NCBI RefSeq assembly: GCF_010389155.1
Contig: NC_057761.1
Span: 19,222,501 to 19,286,500 of the forward strand
Length of the DNA: 64,000 nucleotides
Reading direction: 5' to 3'
Source: Erigeron canadensis
Taxonomy: Eukaryota > Streptophyta > Magnoliopsida > Asterales > Asteraceae
Shown here: piece after piece, positions 22,348-32,450 of the stretch
Position numbering within the stretch: position 1 is the first letter of the stretch
How the letters are laid out: each line of letters starts with the position of its first letter
Program-made: the position numbers and the translations under genes
The notes under the pieces: generated by a model
What the model was told of the DNA's origin: nothing
What the model saw: the letters and a program-made list of their open reading frames with translations, nothing else
The model's database searches: none

Positions 22348-22987
22348 TGTTGATGCACGTTGATGTGACAACAGCAACTTAGATTTGATATGTCGTTTAG
22401 ATTAAGACATTATGTTAATTTATGTCGTATCTATATATGTAATTGATAGATTATGGACTTTATGTTTTGCTAATGATCGATTACATGTTTTGGTGTTATA
22501 TATATGTTATGTATGATGTTTGTTGTGTGTTATACAAGTACAAACATAATATGTGTTAGGATTCCTTAAGATGAAACACTTAGGAATATAACCAAGTATT
22601 ACACCTAACGAAGATAAGGAATATCTTCGTTAGAGGCAAACGAAGATAAACTTCGTTTGGTACAAACGAAGATTAACTTCGTTACATGGGCTGGGCAGCT
22701 AAGTTTGTAAGAACAAAGCCCAGCAAGCCCAATTTTGACCTGAAACATATATATACGAATGAATACCCTAAAATGAGGGATTACATTCGACATACACATA
22801 CACCAGACCACTAAGTTCGTTCTATAGCTTATAGAAACGAATATAGTATCATACGGCTGATTATCTACTTGATAATTAAGCGATATACACATTAACTAAT
22901 CAAACTAGTTATCTCGTGATGATTCCGCACTCACGACATAATAATAGACGATCTCAAGAGCGATCTGTAGCTATCGAGGGACTCACA
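22348..22987 (+). repeat. 3' LTR of the Copia element
   Basis: It matches the 5' LTR along its full 640 bases with about 10 single-base differences by eye, including GGCTGGGC for GGCTAGGC and a CTCAAG for CTCGAG. All three palindromes and the TATA run are intact. Confidence 0.9.
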
Positions 22988-22998
22988 AGAAGTGTAAA

Positions 22999-23566
22999 TG
23001 AAACGATCTAAATGTCCAGGAATGAAATGATCTCAATGTGCAAGAATGAAACGATCTAATTTAAAACGATCTAAAATGAATTTAGAATGAAACGATTTAA
23101 ACTTGTATCGATTTTCAGAAGAAGAAAAATTCTAAGTATTCTGAAATGATTTGGGCAGAGTTTTGGTATGAAATGGAATGAAATGAATTGAGCAAAACCA
23201 ATCACGAAGATCAGTTACCCAAGAGTAGTATGATTCCCAATCACAACTCTTCACGAATTTCTCAAACCAGAGAATGTTCAAGTAAAACTTGAAACGATCT
23301 AAAAGAGATCGTTCTGGTTTCAAAGAAAACTGAAACGATCTAAAAGAGATCATTTTGGTTTCTTTTCAGGATTTCTCAACAACTTGTGTATTTTCAAGAA
23401 ATTGAATTGACCAAAACCAATCCAAAGGATCAGTTAGCTACAATCAACTCTTCACACTACAACCACACTTGTCAAAACGATCAAAATATGAATCGTTTTA
23501 CAAGCCACAACACTGAAATGTATGTACCAAGGAAAGAAAAACTAAAACAATCTAAATGAGATCGTT
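22999..23566 (-). repeat. AACGATCT motif cluster in a Copia leader
   Basis: The leader carries several single AACGATCT words (22999-23090) and three inverted pairs with a constant 5-base spacer: 23293-23313, 23333-23353 (one mismatch) and 23546-23566 (one mismatch), each AACGATCT-N5-AGATCGTT. No coding frame covers them. Confidence 0.75.
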
Positions 23567-24010
23567 TAGCCTCTCAAAGTCGTCTTCAACCTCTGAGTAT
23601 GAACACCTCCATTGACGATTTTTAAAACTTCAATATCTTTTGATTTTCTGAGAATTGGAACATGAAACCACTTGCAAACAGTTTGTTTTCACCTCAGCAA
23701 TGATCCGATTAACACAATTTAGCTTATAACACAACAGAATCAAATCCCAAATTTTAGCGCCAAAAACTCAAAATCTGAACTTTTAATCCAGATCGAATTA
23801 GAATACGAAACTTGAGAGGATGATGTTATTAACTATGAGGAATCGAACGGTGAACAAACATTTGTGATTTTATGTGATTTGAGAGGTTAATTTTTGGATT
23901 TTCAGTAAAGAACAAAAACGAACAGAAACAGAAAAAAAAACAGAATTACAGGTGATATTTGATGAAACGTGATTGAATTCAGTTATGGATCGAGATCAAA
24001 ACGATGTTTT

Positions 24011-24022
24011 GCTCTGATACCA
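24011..24022 (-). other. Primer-binding site of the second Copia element
   Basis: The minus strand reads TGGTATCAGAGC two bases inside the LTR end, an exact match to the usual Copia initiator-tRNA site. Confidence 0.85.
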
Positions 24023-24024
24023 AA

Positions 24025-24346
24025 TGTAACAACACGATTTTATCACTCGAATTCACATCAACAATGGTGTTTGGTTAGTGTGTGTGTTCTTGGTGTTTGT
24101 GTGTGTGTTGAGAGAGAATTGGGATCAAGAGTGTGTTATTGATATGATCAGTGTTAAGAGTTATGCAAAAGTTATGTCAAGAGATATGATTTCTAAGGAA
24201 TTGAGGGCTATTTATAGTCTAAACTAACCAACTATACTAATTATCACAATTAGCCCCTCAACCTTAGAAATCATCAACACATGACTTAACAACAAGTAAG
24301 TCCATAACTTAAATTACAATGTATCACTATTTTTGGATTTCTAACA
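24025..24346 (-). repeat. 322-bp LTR of the second Copia element
   Basis: Read on the minus strand it starts TGTTAGAAATCC at 24346 and ends TTGTTACA at 24025. A TATA box (CTATAAATAGCCC) lies at about 24207-24219 on the minus strand. A CA-rich run follows it. Confidence 0.75.
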
Positions 24347-24361
24347 CTTTTAGATGATCCT

Positions 24362-24680
24362 TAAACTTTTGGCTTAAGCATTTTCCACCTCGATCCTAAT
24401 GAAAAATCTTGATGGTTTTACCGAGTTGATTTCCTACTTCATTTTTAAATACTTTGAATGTTTCGAAGACTTCATGTTTATGTTTAAGCAAATAAACATA
24501 ACCATAATAACTGAAATCATTCATAAAAATGATGAAGTAGTTAGCACCTATCCTTGACACTTGCCTAAATGGGCTACATACACTTGAATGTATTAGTCCA
24601 AATAATTCCTTAGCCCTCTCCGGTTTTATGCGGAAAAAGGTATTCTTGTCATCTCGCCGAAAACATAAGGCATGCATTTG
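24362..24680 (-). pseudogene. Copia integrase fragment
   Basis: The frame reads KPERAKELFGLIHSSVCSPF, then FIIFMNDFSYYGYVYLLKHK and EVFETFKVFKNEV, the start of the integrase core of a Copia element. The first catalytic Asp position (usually HTDVCGPF) is Ser here. The fragment stops at 24362, next to the LTR of the second Copia element. It belongs with the gag pieces further right, all on the minus strand. Confidence 0.8.
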
Positions 24681-25070
24681 TCAAATGATTCATCATTTGA
24701 TTTAACGATCTCTCATCAAATGATTCATCATTTGATTTTAAGATCCCTTCAATTTGAAGTATGCATTTCTTGCTAGCGACAACGCATTTATCAAATGATT
24801 CATCATTTGATTGTAAGATTTCCTCACTTTGAAAACTTTCAATGCGTTTCTAACGCTAACTCCAAAAACACGCATTTTATCAAATGATTCATCATTTGAT
24901 TTCAAGATCTCTTCATACCGAAGATTTCCAATGCGTTTCTTGCTAATGATAATGTCAAAACATGCATTTATCAAATGATTCATCATTTGATTCAAATGAT
25001 TCATCATTTGATTGTAAGACACCGTCCCTTTGAAGTCTATAAATACCTTTCTTGACAAAATTAAACAAGA
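24681..25070 (-). repeat. Tandem expansion of the pre-integrase coding segment
   Basis: Six copies of TCAAATGATTCATCATTTGA (arms TCAAATGA/TCATTTGA) occur at 24681, 24716, 24791, 24880, 24971 and 24992. On the minus strand each encodes SNDESFD. In front of most copies the frames spell variants of KRIxxLQxxGILK, the approach to the zinc finger of the GAG-pre-integrase domain. The units are roughly 35-90 bases long and interrupted by frame changes. I read this as repeated duplication of one coding segment in a dead element. Confidence 0.65.
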
Positions 25071-25128
25071 TGACAATGTCAAAGATAGTTAGAGTCCAAG
25101 TTAAACTTGACTCTTTGCTATTGAATTA

Positions 25129-25362
25129 TTATTTGTATAACAACGCATATAATTCAATTTTGAAGATACTTGAAGCACTTGCCGAACCAGCTTGCTTCTT
25201 CTTCACATTCAACTCAGCTAGATACTTTAGCTGTATGCTCCTTTTGCCAAAAGGGTTTTTTAAAGTTTTGAGACAAACACAACTTGTTTTCTCTTGCCAA
25301 AAATCTTGCCCTTTGCTTACGGTTGTTTTGCTTTCCAAACCTTTCCCCCCTTGATCATAAGA
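25129..25362 (-). pseudogene. Copia gag C-terminal/protease-linker fragment
   Basis: The minus-strand frames read GGKVWKAKQP and later YLAELNVKKKQAGSASASSI and FKIELYALLYK, matching the stretch between gag and protease in Copia elements. It continues, across the solo LTR, from the gag piece at 26865-27455; the 5-base duplication ACTCG marks the join. Frames are shifted and it is not functional. Confidence 0.6.
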
Positions 25363-25367
25363 ACTCG

Positions 25368-26859
25368 TGATATGTCCATTTATATATACATTCCCATATC
25401 GTTTCTAAGTCGTTTTAAGCTTAATTATGTGCAAATTACATGTATATTCGATGCTTTGATGGTATTGTTGGTGGTTGCAGGCTTAGAACAGGTGAAATGG
25501 TTAGAAACAGCTTTCGGATGACTAGAAGATGCATTAGGATGGTTCATGGACGCGTACGAGTGAAGACGGAATGAAAACTACAAGTTTTGGCTGAAAACAG
25601 AGCAGGTGCGTTGCACCTGGAAGGTTGGTGCGGAGCATTTTCTTCTCAGAAAGTTGGAAGATGTGAGAAAGCAGGGAGGTGCGGCGCACCAACCCTGTGG
25701 TGCGTCGCATATCGGGCAGAGGAATTTTTGGAAACAAGGTCAGGTGCGCCGCACCTGATGCTTGGTGCGTCGCACTTGTTGATCGGTTTGTGAAGACTTT
25801 TTGTAAACTCTATAGATACAAGACCAAAACCCTCCCATTCGACATACAATCACCTCCAGTCGATTTTAGGGTTCTTTGAGGCAATATTTAGCAGCTTTTT
25901 CGTCCATAAAGTTCTAAGGGTTATTCGTGAGCTTCAAGGCATTCGGTTATCGATTTTCTTAGCTTCTACTTGTTTTCTACACATTGGTACAATATGTTCT
26001 CTTATACTTTTACTCTTTGTGTTATGTTTATGATTATGAGTAGCTAAATAATTCGTCATCCACTGAGATGAAGTGATACATTGACTATGGTTGCATAATC
26101 TTTTGAATTCAAGTTGATTGTTAAACGTTTTGTCGTAATCTTAATGTTTTGAGTTCTTATGCTCTTATCTACTATTTTGTTGATAATGTATGAATGATTT
26201 AGAGGTATCTAGGTTTAGGAGTACATTATTCTAGTCGATTGGGTACAATTGATAGGTGTTAACTTGTGGTAACAAGATAATAAACAACAATAGATAATAG
26301 AATTCAAAGTGTTAACGGTTTGGTAAAATCGATAGACAAGATTGTTTACAATAACAATAAAAATTAGTCAATTTAGTAGGTCTTGATAGGGAAGGTGGTA
26401 ACCGGAACTTAGGGGTCGAAAGATTGGTTAATGGGTCGAATAGGGTAATAAGCTAGGTGTGCAACTAGTGAGTTCTTTGTTCTACCTCGTTATAAAATCA
26501 ACAAGTTGAATTGGTTTTAATATAGATGCAACCTAAATAATGTGTTTGATGGAGTCGAAGTGGATGATCTTTTAATTCTATTTGGTATAAGACAATTTTC
26601 TTTTCGATAAATTCTTAGGAAATTATAACTCTTTCAATCAACTAACTTTTTAATATAAAAATCAAGATGACGTAGTGTCTTTAAAAACCAAAATCTTTTT
26701 AACTACTTAAAACTCGCTAGCTCTTAGTAGTCTCCGTGGAACGAACCTTTACTTACTTTAATCTATATTGCATACGGAAGGGTCCACTGCCCGATTGTGT
26801 GTGGTATTCGATTCGAAGTATTTTTAAGGATTTTAATTTAACTAGATTTTCACACATCA
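25368..26859 (+). mobile_element. Solo LTR of the Athila-type Gypsy family
   Basis: This 1492-base LTR starts TGATATGTCC and ends CACACATCA, like the two LTRs of the Athila element at 37730 and 50371. It is bordered by a perfect 5-base duplication ACTCG (25363-25367 and 26860-26864) and has no primer-binding site or internal sequence. It sits in the gag of the older Copia element. It differs more from the two paired LTRs than they do from each other, and its TATA box reads CTATAGATA, so it is probably older. Palindromes of the GGTGCG-N-CGCACC type occur upstream of the TATA position. Confidence 0.9.
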
Positions 26860-26864
26860 ACTCG

Positions 26865-27455
26865 GGATGTAGCAGATTTCCTTGGAAGCTCTTTCTCATA
26901 CTCAATTAACATGACATGAAGTTTACCAGTGGTTTTACACATGCTATGCATATTACAATTGCGCACGAACTCCTAAAAAATCCGCTTTTTAGGTTCATGC
27001 CAACAGTAATATGCAGATGATAAGCATAGTTTAACCTTTCCAATTGCCCATGAGTACCTCTTCAACTAGAGTATTTGAGGACTAACCGATGTTCCATGCT
27101 CGTGTCGCAAGTCATGAAGTTGATCAACTAGGTCGAACAACTCCACTCCGGCTTGCTTTTAGTACAAAGACTTGAGTTCAGTGAGCATATCACATGGAAA
27201 TGAATGCTCAAATTGCTTTTGAAGGTCGGCATTCATGCTTTCCAACATTAAACAAGCAACCTCATTGTGTCTATCGTACTGAGCATTGTATGCAGCCAAC
27301 TTTCAAGTTGAAGCATTCGCTCCCAGAACAACGGTGTCTGCTCATCAATGACTTGAACCCAGTCATTGAAGTTTGGCTCCAGAAAGTCTTTTCCTTTCTA
27401 GCATCGACCTGAAAGCCGATTGGTGTATATTTTGAGAAGGATTTGTTGTTGCCAT
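26865..27455 (-). pseudogene. Copia gag N-terminal part, broken
   Basis: On the minus strand the frame opens at ATG 27455 (MATTNPSQN). With frame changes it reads RHNEVACLMLESMNADLQKQ, then QKQAGVELFDLVDQLHDLRH and LHVMLIEYEKELPRKSAT, the usual gag domain of a Copia group with short gag. Stops and shifts occur near 27235 and 27060. The solo LTR interrupts it at 26864. Confidence 0.75.
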
Positions 27456-29106
27456 CTTCAAAATAGACAAAAATTCAATTATCGGTATTTTCGATAATTA
27501 ATCCTTAAGAAATGTAATTTACCCTTGTTAAATTCATCTAACAAATTACTTTCACTAAGGCTAGGATCCAACTTGACATACAATCATTTCATCAGTGGAT
27601 CTGCTAGAAATGACGGTATTCAAAAGGTAATCGAGAATCGATAATTGCATTCATGCAAATCCTAGAATTATGGGACTTACAACAGCACTGTAAAGGGGTA
27701 TTAAGTGTTTTGTAAACATGTTTTGTCCCATCTTATGCCACGGGTCAAGGTCTCACCTCTTAACTCGTTTTAAGTCGCCCAATTAAAAACATGTAGATAG
27801 TCCACCGTTGTCTCACAACGAGTGGTAATCTACCTTAAAGATATACAATTCACCTACGTCTCACGTAGAGCAAAAAGCACTGGCAAGTGTTCTTAGCAAA
27901 GTGGGTGGCATTGACTTAACTTTAAATGGGTAATGCATTTGATGTGAATCAAAGGTTTATGTTTGAAGACTCATGCATAATCTTCGAAACATAATATTTA
28001 ATAAAATCATTTGTATAGTCTTAACAACACAAGAGAGCTCGGTAGCTCCATTTGAACGCACAAAGAAGCGCAAGGGCAAAGGTTTGCGATGGACGCAATT
28101 AAAAACCCGTCCTTTTAGAAGGCTAACGCACTCCGGCTTATACCTCTCTTAGAGTTTGTTCAAATGGGTGAGCCGGTGTATCTCAAGGTTGTAAGACTCT
28201 AATTTTATTAATGAAATCTCTATTTCGATAGTTCTTAGTCAAATTTATTTTTAAAACAATTTTTGCATCACCTTTATACAACTTATAAACAATACAAAAA
28301 TTAATAAATTTGCTAATTCCGAACTACTTAATCATGTAACAAGTTAAGGTAGGCCACCTAAACATGGTCATTATGGTTCATGCATATGTTTAAACCTGGC
28401 TTCCCTTTCCGAAGAAGAGGACCACATGCATCAAGTTACCTTGATTGCGTAAGCCTTTAAACAAAATAATTAACAATTAGCACATAAACACATAAAACAT
28501 GCTGACTGGAAATTTTGAGTAGCTTCACGACCAGTTTAAGCCTATTTCTGGTCCGATTCAACTTTCGACCAGAACTACAAAGTTGTAGCCCTATGAGTCG
28601 ACAATCTACAGTCCGAATTTGGGCTTCTAACTCATTACCTATTAAAAGAAATGAATTGTTTAGTAAACTGTCGCAAACCGGAAAATTTACACGAAAAACT
28701 CATATTGTCACATAATTATCTAATAATTAACCTTAATTATTGGATCACCATGCTTTTCAAAATATATCTCTATATATTCAGTAAAATCACAATTAATTTT
28801 ACATGAATTTCTTGTGATTTTACTATTATTTAACAACTTTAAATAATCAAGATACACGTAATCGTGCAATTCATTACATAAACATGTCAATTCACAATTC
28901 AAAACTTGCTTGAGGGTTTCAATCTCCATTGAAATAAGTTAAATTTTTAATTAAAAAAAAACCCTAATTTTATTTAATTAAGATCCGATTTTAATTAATT
29001 AAAAATAAGAAAACAACCTTTTAATTATTTTAACAATTAATTAAAATCAACCAACCCTTAAACCCCCTTCAAGTTTTGATATTTGTAATTAATAGATCAC
29101 ATATGT
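27456..29106 (-). other. Untranslated leader of the older Copia element
   Basis: No frame is supported between the primer-binding site and gag. The leader is long (about 1.65 kb) and AT-rich near 28900-29060. It holds three inverted repeats built on a constant GTCTCAC core at 27748-27868. Confidence 0.6.
27748..27868 (-). repeat. Three hairpins with a constant GTCTCAC core
   Basis: AGGT-CTC-ACCT (27748-27758), CGTTGT-CTC-ACAACG (27806-27820, extendable with CCAC/GTGG and one bulged base) and CTACGT-CTC-ACGTAG (27854-27868). Stem sequences differ but remain paired, while the centre stays the same. In the RNA sense (minus strand) each would show a GAG loop. Confidence 0.7.
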
Positions 29107-29120
29107 GGCTCGTGATACCA
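29107..29120 (-). other. Primer-binding site of the older Copia element
   Basis: The minus strand reads TGGTATCACGAGCC one base inside the LTR, close to the initiator-tRNA type. Confidence 0.75.
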
Positions 29121-29121
29121 C

Positions 29122-29803
29122 TGTTAGAATATGAACACATAAATAAACATATAATCACGAGTAAGCGCAACGGAAGAATTTGAAACAAATATGCAATCAA
29201 ATTAATTAACAATGAATAGAATTGAGTTGCGTACCTTATGCAAAGCTCCAATAAAGTATAATAATAATAATAAGATTATTAAGTAGGGTTTAAAGCAAAA
29301 CTCCTCTACGATCGCACACTAAACACCCCGTATAATGTATGCTAGTACCCCGATCACTAACGGAACAACCCTTTGTTACAAACCCTTAACTTTAAAGTCG
29401 AAATACCCTTAAGGAAAAGGGGAGATCGGCCACTTCAAAGAAAAAGGGAGAAGAGGATAGAATACTTATGTGAATGTATGAATGAATGAAAGAAACTTAG
29501 AATTAAGCCATCTATTTATAGAGAATAATTAGGTTAAACATTGCTTGGAAAATAAGCTAGATCAAGGCTTACAAAGCCTTAATGTGGCCGGCCCCCCCTT
29601 AGCTTTAGGGCCCAAATCCATTTTCCAATTTTCACATTTTAATCTTCCTCTTTAATTAATTAAATACAATTAACCCTTTAATTATGTTTAATTAATCATT
29701 TCATGATCAAACTAATTAATATATTACTTTAATATATCAATTAATATTATCGAGTTACCGTGTCATTTCGTGTGACCCCGTGGGCTTAAATTATTTCCGG
29801 ACA
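29122..29803 (-). repeat. 5' LTR of the older Copia element
   Basis: Read on the minus strand it starts TGTCCGGAAATAATTT at 29803 and ends ATATTCTAACA at 29122. A TATA box (CTCTATAAATAGATG) lies at about 29507-29522 on the minus strand. The outer flank is the reverse transcriptase of a plus-strand Copia element, which it probably interrupted. Confidence 0.75.
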
Positions 29804-29819
29804 TGCGATTTATAATAAA

Positions 29820-30952
29820 GTGATCACACTCCAACATAAAAATGAGACTAAAGTGTGCAAGCTTGTTAAATCCTTGTATGGACTCAAACAAGCTCCTAGG
29901 AATTGGCAAGACAAACTGTCAAAAACCTTGATTCAAAATGGGTTTAAACAAAGTCCAAATGATCATTCTCTCTTTACAATACAATCATCAACCTTTTTTA
30001 TTGCTCTTCTTGTGTATGTGGATGACATCATCCTAACTAGGAACAATTCTGATGAAATTAACAAAATTAAAACTTCTTTGAACTCAAATTTTCAAATAAT
30101 AGATCTTGGTAGACTCAAGTACTTCCTTGGCATTGAAGTTCTTGACACTAAAGAAGGAATTTGCTTGAGTCAAAGAAAATACTGCCTTGAGGTGTTAAAT
30201 GAGTTTGGATTGCTAGGCTACAAACCCCCACAAACACCTCTTGAACAGAACATGACCATCTTTGTTAAAGAATCCGAGGATGATAAATTACTTGGCAATA
30301 TTACTGAGTATCAAAAACTTATTGGAAAATTGATTTACCTGACCTTAACCAGGCCTGATATATCTAATGTTGTTCAATGCTTAAGTCAATTCATGCATTC
30401 TCCCTTAGAGTCTCATTTAAAATGGGCTTTTAGGATACTTAGGTATCTAAATGGTGCTCCTGGGAAGGGGATTCACATTAAACAAAGTGATACTCTCACT
30501 TTAAGAGCCTATGTTGATTCAGATTGGGGGAGATGTTTAAACTCTAAGAGATCTGTGACAGGATATTGTGTGTATTTGGGGAATTCTCTTGTATCATGGA
30601 GAAGCAAGAAACAGAATATAGAGCAATGGCCTCTATCACTTGTGAAATTCTTTGGTTAATTAAGATTATGGAAGATCTTCACATTCCTGTGAAACTTCCA
30701 ATTGATTTATTCTGTGACAATAAGTCTGCCATTTTAATTGCTCAAAATCCTGTTAACCATGAAAGGACCAAACGCATAGAAATTGACATTCACTTGATCA
30801 GAGAGAAGGTAAGTGCAGGAATCTTAAAGATCAATAAAATTGAGTCTGCTTCTCAAAATGCATACATTTTCACCAAAGGGTTGGGTATTAAGCAACATAA
30901 GTATCTTACATCAAAATTCGGCATGATCAATGTATTTCAAGTAAAGGATTGA
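29820..30952 (+). pseudogene. Copia reverse transcriptase and RNase H fragment
   Basis: The frame gives the thumb-side RT motifs SLYGLKQAPRNW and the catalytic LVYVDDIIL (about 30008-30034), then LGRLKYFLGIEV, LIGKLIYLTLTRPD and the RNase H start AYVDSDWGRC. Near 30610 a deletion of part of the RNase H (between SWRSKKQ and TEYRAMAS) shifts the frame. The next frame carries LFCDNKSAILIAQNP and HIDIHLIREKV-like sequence and ends at TGA 30950-30952. The 5' part was lost to the minus-strand element on its left. Confidence 0.85.
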
Positions 30953-30959
30953 GGGGGGA
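30947..30959 (+). other. Polypurine tract
   Basis: GATTGAGGGGGGA overlaps the stop codon of the RNase H frame and abuts the TGTTAATT start of the 3' LTR. Confidence 0.75.
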
Positions 30960-31435
30960 TGTTAATTTATCAATCCTTACTTGATTCAGTTTGCCTTGTT
31001 ATTTACTCTTTATGTTGAGTATGTTTTGTACGACTTGAAACAAGTAAGCATGGGAAGCTCAAGGGTTGATTCTGTCACATGGAATACTTCTGGACCAAGT
31101 TTACAAAGGAATCTGAAGTCGTGCTAGAAGTGCAAACTCAACAAACTTGAACGACCTTGTGACAATCTTTTGATGTGACCGTTTGATAGATCCAAGGCCT
31201 ATAAACGCAGCCTTCGAATGTTTTTCATTCCATTCTCTTGACAGTCATTTTCAATGTGTAAGATGTAGTGGCTGTACAATTGAATCATGTTTTCTTTTAT
31301 TATCGTTGTATTGTTATTTCAAAAGTAGTTTATGGATGTTTATTCTGGATTGGAAAATTATTTATGGAATTTGATATTTAGCCCTACAATTATTTGTCAA
31401 TCTCAATTTTTAAACAATTATTCAAACTAATAACA
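30960..31435 (+). repeat. 3' LTR of the plus-strand Copia fragment
   Basis: A 476-base segment starts TGTTAATTTATC and ends ACTAATAACA. A TATA box (CCTATAAACGC) lies at about 31198-31208. The right boundary is chosen from the TAACA end and is less certain than the left. Confidence 0.6.
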
Positions 31436-32228
31436 GTACGTGACACCCTTTCTCTGCCCAGAAACGCCTAGTCTAAGCATAGTCCAAGAATACAATTTAA
31501 ATACAAAATATGTAAGACAAATACTTCAAGGAAGTATTAAATGAAATAGTACTTTCTACTAGTGCAATCAAAGGGAAGATTGTGTTTGGATTTGCAAAAC
31601 AAAAGTACTAAGTCAATGCATGGGATGTGAAGTAGTACGTGTCCGTAGGAGGAAATGCCATGGTAGATATGATCGGTGACAGGATCGGGACTACGTACTA
31701 TTTTAGAGTGGAAGAAAAAAAATTAAAGCAATGAATTAAAGAAAAAGTAACAAAGGAAATGTCATGGTAGATATGATCGTGACAAGATCTGAACTATTTT
31801 AGAAACTTGTTTAGAAGACAGCTCTGATGAGGATATCACTAATCACTAATTATATCGATCGATCAATAGCATATAAAATTCTCGTGGTAAGGGATGCTCG
31901 CAAGATCAATTTTGGCCCATGTAGTGCTATTCAGTTGATTAATATTTTTTAAATTGAAATTTTCATTTAAAAATCGTATGAAAATAAAATAAAAAAAATA
32001 GGCCCAACACACAATAATTTGAAATCGTATACAATGTGTTTATAATTGCTCACATAATCTCTAACCTTTAAAATTTCATTTACCCACTTAATTAAACTAG
32101 ATAATATCATAAATACTCATTTTAAATACTTTCCCCATCAATCCATCAGACAAACCATTTATTCATATATAATATTAATTAAAACCTAAGCGCTTTTAAT
32201 AAATACTAGAAAACTATGCCCGCACGAT
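31436..32228. other. Non-coding DNA with a 50-base direct repeat
   Basis: No gene is visible. GGAAATG(C/T)CATGGTAGATATGATCG begins two related segments, 31651-31706 and 31755-31802, about 100 bases apart. The rest is AT-rich. Confidence 0.5.
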
Positions 32229-32375
32229 GCGACGGTGGTGGCGGTGACAAGTTGTGGTGGCGGTGGTGCCGATGTAATGGTGGTGCGGTAGCGACTGTGG
32301 AGGCGACAGAGAGTGGTGGTAGTTGTAGCGGCGGCGACGGCGATTGGTGGTGGTGGTGGCGGCGGCGATAGTGGG
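32229..32375. repeat. GGTGGC-type purine/pyrimidine-skewed low-complexity tract
   Basis: An imperfect run of GGTGGC, GGCGGTGGT and GGCGGCGAC units, sharply GC-richer than its surroundings. It follows a short ACTAGAAAACTATGCCCGCA segment that recalls the start of the dispersed repeats nearby. Confidence 0.7.
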
Positions 32376-32450
32376 GTTTAATTTAATGTTGAAGCTTAAA
32401 ACTCAATGTTGAAACTCAAAATAATTTTTGTGTTATAATATAGAATAAAT

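Larger units (their letters stand above)
8911..22987 (+). mobile_element. Near full-length Ty1/Copia element with accessory gene
   Basis: The element has matching 640-bp LTRs at both ends, a primer-binding site, gag-pol, a long spacer, an internal promoter, a spliced accessory gene and a polypurine tract. By eye the two LTRs differ at about 10 of 640 positions. No target-site duplication is seen (ATGGG on the left, AGAAG on the right), and the two flanks belong to different older elements. Gag-pol carries several frameshifts and RNase H is missing, so this copy could move only with help. The order gag-PR-IN-RT identifies Copia. The large size and extra ORFs recall the SIRE/Maximus group, by inference. 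Confidence 0.9.
22988..24346 (-). mobile_element. 5' end of a second Copia element (LTR, PBS, leader)
   Basis: On the minus strand an LTR is followed by a primer-binding site and about 1 kb of leader, after which the first Copia element cuts it off at 22988. No gag frame is present. The LTR does not resemble the minus-strand LTR at 5149-6172, so the two minus-strand pieces flanking the big Copia element are not halves of one element. Its LTR stands directly against a Copia integrase fragment at 24347, which suggests insertion into that older copy. Confidence 0.7.

Noticed and set aside
5149..24346. The minus-strand pieces on both sides of the Copia element as halves of one interrupted element
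   Set aside because: Their LTRs (1024 and 322 bases) do not match and there is no target duplication.
24681..25011. Regularly spaced 20-base repeats resembling a CRISPR array
   Set aside because: The spacers are not uniform or unique, and the sequence is a plant retrotransposon.
24681..25050. Palindrome array followed by a TATA-like box (CTATAAATACC near 25041), read at first as a plus-strand LTR promoter
   Set aside because: On the minus strand the region reads as repeated pre-integrase coding sequence, and the TATA-like string is part of that frame (GIYRL). Flanking gag and integrase fragments fit this reading.
32229..32375. GGTGGC tract as a coding glycine-rich protein
   Set aside because: No long open frame with a start. 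It behaves as a simple repeat next to AT-rich DNA.
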